A stretch of 7,317 nt of DNA from Planctomycetota bacterium. Lineage in GTDB: Bacteria; Planctomycetota; SZUA-567. The DNA is taken from NCBI GenBank assembly GCA_020860865.1, contig JAJBTL010000142.1:1-7317 (forward strand). The letters run 5' to 3'. The notes beneath the pieces were generated by a model. It worked only from the letters and a program-made list of their open reading frames with translations. It ran no database searches and was not told where the DNA came from. This document shows positions 6,272 to 7,317 of the stretch, in pieces. Positions within the stretch are counted from its first letter, which is position 1. Every line of letters begins with the position of its first letter. Made by a program: the position numbers and the translations under genes.

Positions 6272-6316
6272 ATGAAGACCATTTCTAATTTTATACTGAA
6301 TCTACATTCTCAAAAG

Positions 6317-6346
6317 AAAGCCCGACCGAGTTGGCCGGGCTTTTTT
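6317..6346 (+). terminator. Intrinsic terminator after dapL, probably bidirectional
   Basis: An 8-bp stem (6317-6324 with 6336-6343), one A/C mismatch, 2 further G-C pairs, a 5-nt loop and a T-tract (6341-6346). On the minus strand the stem is followed by a T-rich run (CTTTCTTTTG), so it may also end the URO-D-family transcript, whose stop codon is about 113 nt away. Confidence 0.92.
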
Positions 6347-6385
6347 GCATGTGGGTGAATCTTTTTTTCCAATGGTGTGGAGATA

Positions 6386-6451
6386 ATGCGTATTCGTCCT
6401 GCCGTTGACCAGCGGAAGGTCCTCACCGATGGATGCCAGTACATCTGGTAA
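6386..6451 (+). other. Doubtful 21-codon ORF in the dapL/URO-D gap
   Basis: An ATG at 6386 opens a 21-residue reading frame ending at TAA (6449-6451). GGAG (6379-6382) precedes it by only 3 nt, shorter than normal. It ends in DGCQYIW, faintly like the TGCQW stretch of IS4/IS5-type transposases, but nothing else supports a transposase remnant. No promoter is seen and the call is weak. Apart from this and the terminator, the gap 6272-6458 shows only a T-run (6361-6368). Confidence 0.15.
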
Positions 6452-6458
6452 TGTAACT

Positions 6459-7317
6459 TTACTTGCCGGCGCTGTTAAATTCTTTATACGCGTCGAGAAG
6501 GGCTATGAAGTTCGCGGTCGGCGTCAGGGCTTGGGTGTTATGGATGGTGTTGAAGACGAAGCCGCCGCCCGGGGCGAAGATTTTGCAGCGTTCCAGGGCT
6601 TCTCGTTTGACCTCTTCAGGAGTGCCGAAGGGAAGGGTCTGCTGGGTGTCGACGCCGCCGCCCCAGAAGACGATGCGGTCGCCGTACTTGTCCTTCAGGA
6701 GCTGCGGGTCCATGCCGGTGGCGGCACACTGGACCGGATTCAGGATGTCGAAGCCGGATTCGATGAGCGGGTCGATGAACGGTTCTATGGCGCCGCAACT
6801 GTGCTTGAACGTCTTCCATGTGGTGTTTTCGTGTATCCAGTCGTTTACCCGGCGGTAGTAGGGTTGGTACAGTTCTATGAACGTTTCTTTCGAGCAGAAC
6901 GTGCTTATCTGCGTGCCGAAATCGGTGCCGCAGACGTAGACAACGTCGTAGGCGTCGTTCCCGACGGCGGCGAGGATTCGTTTGAGATTTTCTACAGCGA
7001 CATCAGCCTGTTTAGAAAAGACTTCGTGGATGAAGTCCTGGCGGGCGGCGACGGAAATGTACCATTCGGCGACGTCCCGGATGCCTTTCGGGTGTTTCAG
7101 GAACATGGCGGGGACGTTTGACACATCGCCGAAGGAGGTTCCGGGCGGCGTGGCCATGACGGCGCGGCCGTGACTCCGGGCCTCTCTCGCATGGGCGGCA
7201 AGGCGGGACAGGTCGTCGTCCGAGAGGAGGGTGAATTCTTCCGTGTTGTCGGCCGGGTTCGGATCGTCTTCGTCGAATTCGCCCTGGCGGTCGGTGGCGT
7301 TGAAGAAAAAACCGCCG
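6459..7317 (-). CDS. Uroporphyrinogen decarboxylase-family protein (partial, N-terminus beyond window)
   Basis: The reading frame is open from the stop at 6459 to the right edge, 286 complete codons, so the true start lies outside. An internal ATG at 7157 is not the start, because family-like sequence continues upstream (GGFFFNATDRQGEF near the edge, then DNTEEFTLLSDDDL). The protein has the URO-D / cobamide methyltransferase TIM-barrel pattern: VYVCGTDFGTQ (bases about 6909-6941), KHSCGAIEPFIDPLIE (6759-6806), DILNPVQCAATGMDP, then FWGGGVDTQQTLPFGTPEEV. It lacks convincing haem-pathway signatures and resembles the multi-copy MtaA/CmuA-like paralogues, some of which use His-X-Cys to bind zinc in methyl transfer. 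HSCG fits two such ligands. The third Cys, expected in the late glycine-rich loop, is not there (GGGFVFNT). Substrate unknown; methyl transfer is inference. Confidence 0.88.
   Translation of the reverse strand, partial: GGFFFNATDRQGEFDEDDPNPADNTEEFTLLSDDDLSRLAAHAREARSHGRAVMATPPGTSFGDVSNVPAMFLKHPKGIRDVAEWYISVAARQDFIHEVFSKQADVAVENLKRILAAVGNDAYDVVYVCGTDFGTQISTFCSKETFIELYQPYYRRVNDWIHENTTWKTFKHSCGAIEPFIDPLIESGFDILNPVQCAATGMDPQLLKDKYGDRIVFWGGGVDTQQTLPFGTPEEVKREALERCKIFAPGGGFVFNTIHNTQALTPTANFIALLDAYKEFNSAGK

Noticed and set aside
6361..6368. T-run as a second terminator after dapL
   Set aside because: No stable hairpin immediately precedes it on the plus strand.
6405..7121. Plus-strand frame (238 codons) across the URO-D-family gene
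   Set aside because: Antisense shadow; the conserved URO-D motifs are on the minus strand.

Overview
The window is GC-rich bacterial DNA with compact genes, and third codon positions run strongly to G and C. It carries five complete protein genes and one gene cut by the right edge. Layout: a DUF502-family membrane protein (+); a GT4-like glycosyltransferase (-); a macro-domain ADP-ribose hydrolase (+); a PhzF-family isomerase/epimerase (-); dapF (+); dapL (+); and a partial uroporphyrinogen-decarboxylase-family protein (-). No rRNA, tRNA, CRISPR array or intact insertion sequence was seen. No non-coding stretch exceeds 300 bases; the longest are about 249 bases (phzF-like/dapF) and 187 bases (dapL/URO-D).

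The best understood part is the dapF-dapL pair. DapL (LL-diaminopimelate aminotransferase) converts tetrahydrodipicolinate directly to LL-diaminopimelate. DapF then epimerises this to meso-diaminopimelate, the lysine precursor and peptidoglycan cross-linking residue. The one-step DapL route is known from Chlamydiae and other PVC bacteria, Bacteroidota, Spirochaetes, cyanobacteria, some Deltaproteobacteria and others. With the DUF502 protein and a non-haem URO-D paralogue, a PVC-type host (for example Lentisphaerota or Planctomycetota) is plausible. This is inference, and no gene here fixes the taxon.

Regulatory structure is clear in several places. Near-consensus sigma70-type promoters (17-nt spacers) drive the PhzF-family gene leftward and dapF rightward from the same intergenic region. 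The dapF promoter spacer and -35 box carry two abutting perfect 10-bp palindromes about one helical turn apart, a credible operator. A strong intrinsic terminator lies between dapF and dapL. It is followed by a second inverted repeat just before the dapL ribosome binding site, so dapL may be controlled separately. Intrinsic terminators also follow the DUF502 gene and dapL.

No obviously new multi-gene system is present. The points most worth following are the double palindrome, the dapF-dapL leader, the head-to-head arrangement of two diaminopimelate-epimerase-fold proteins, and a glycosyltransferase whose EX7E motif is degraded.
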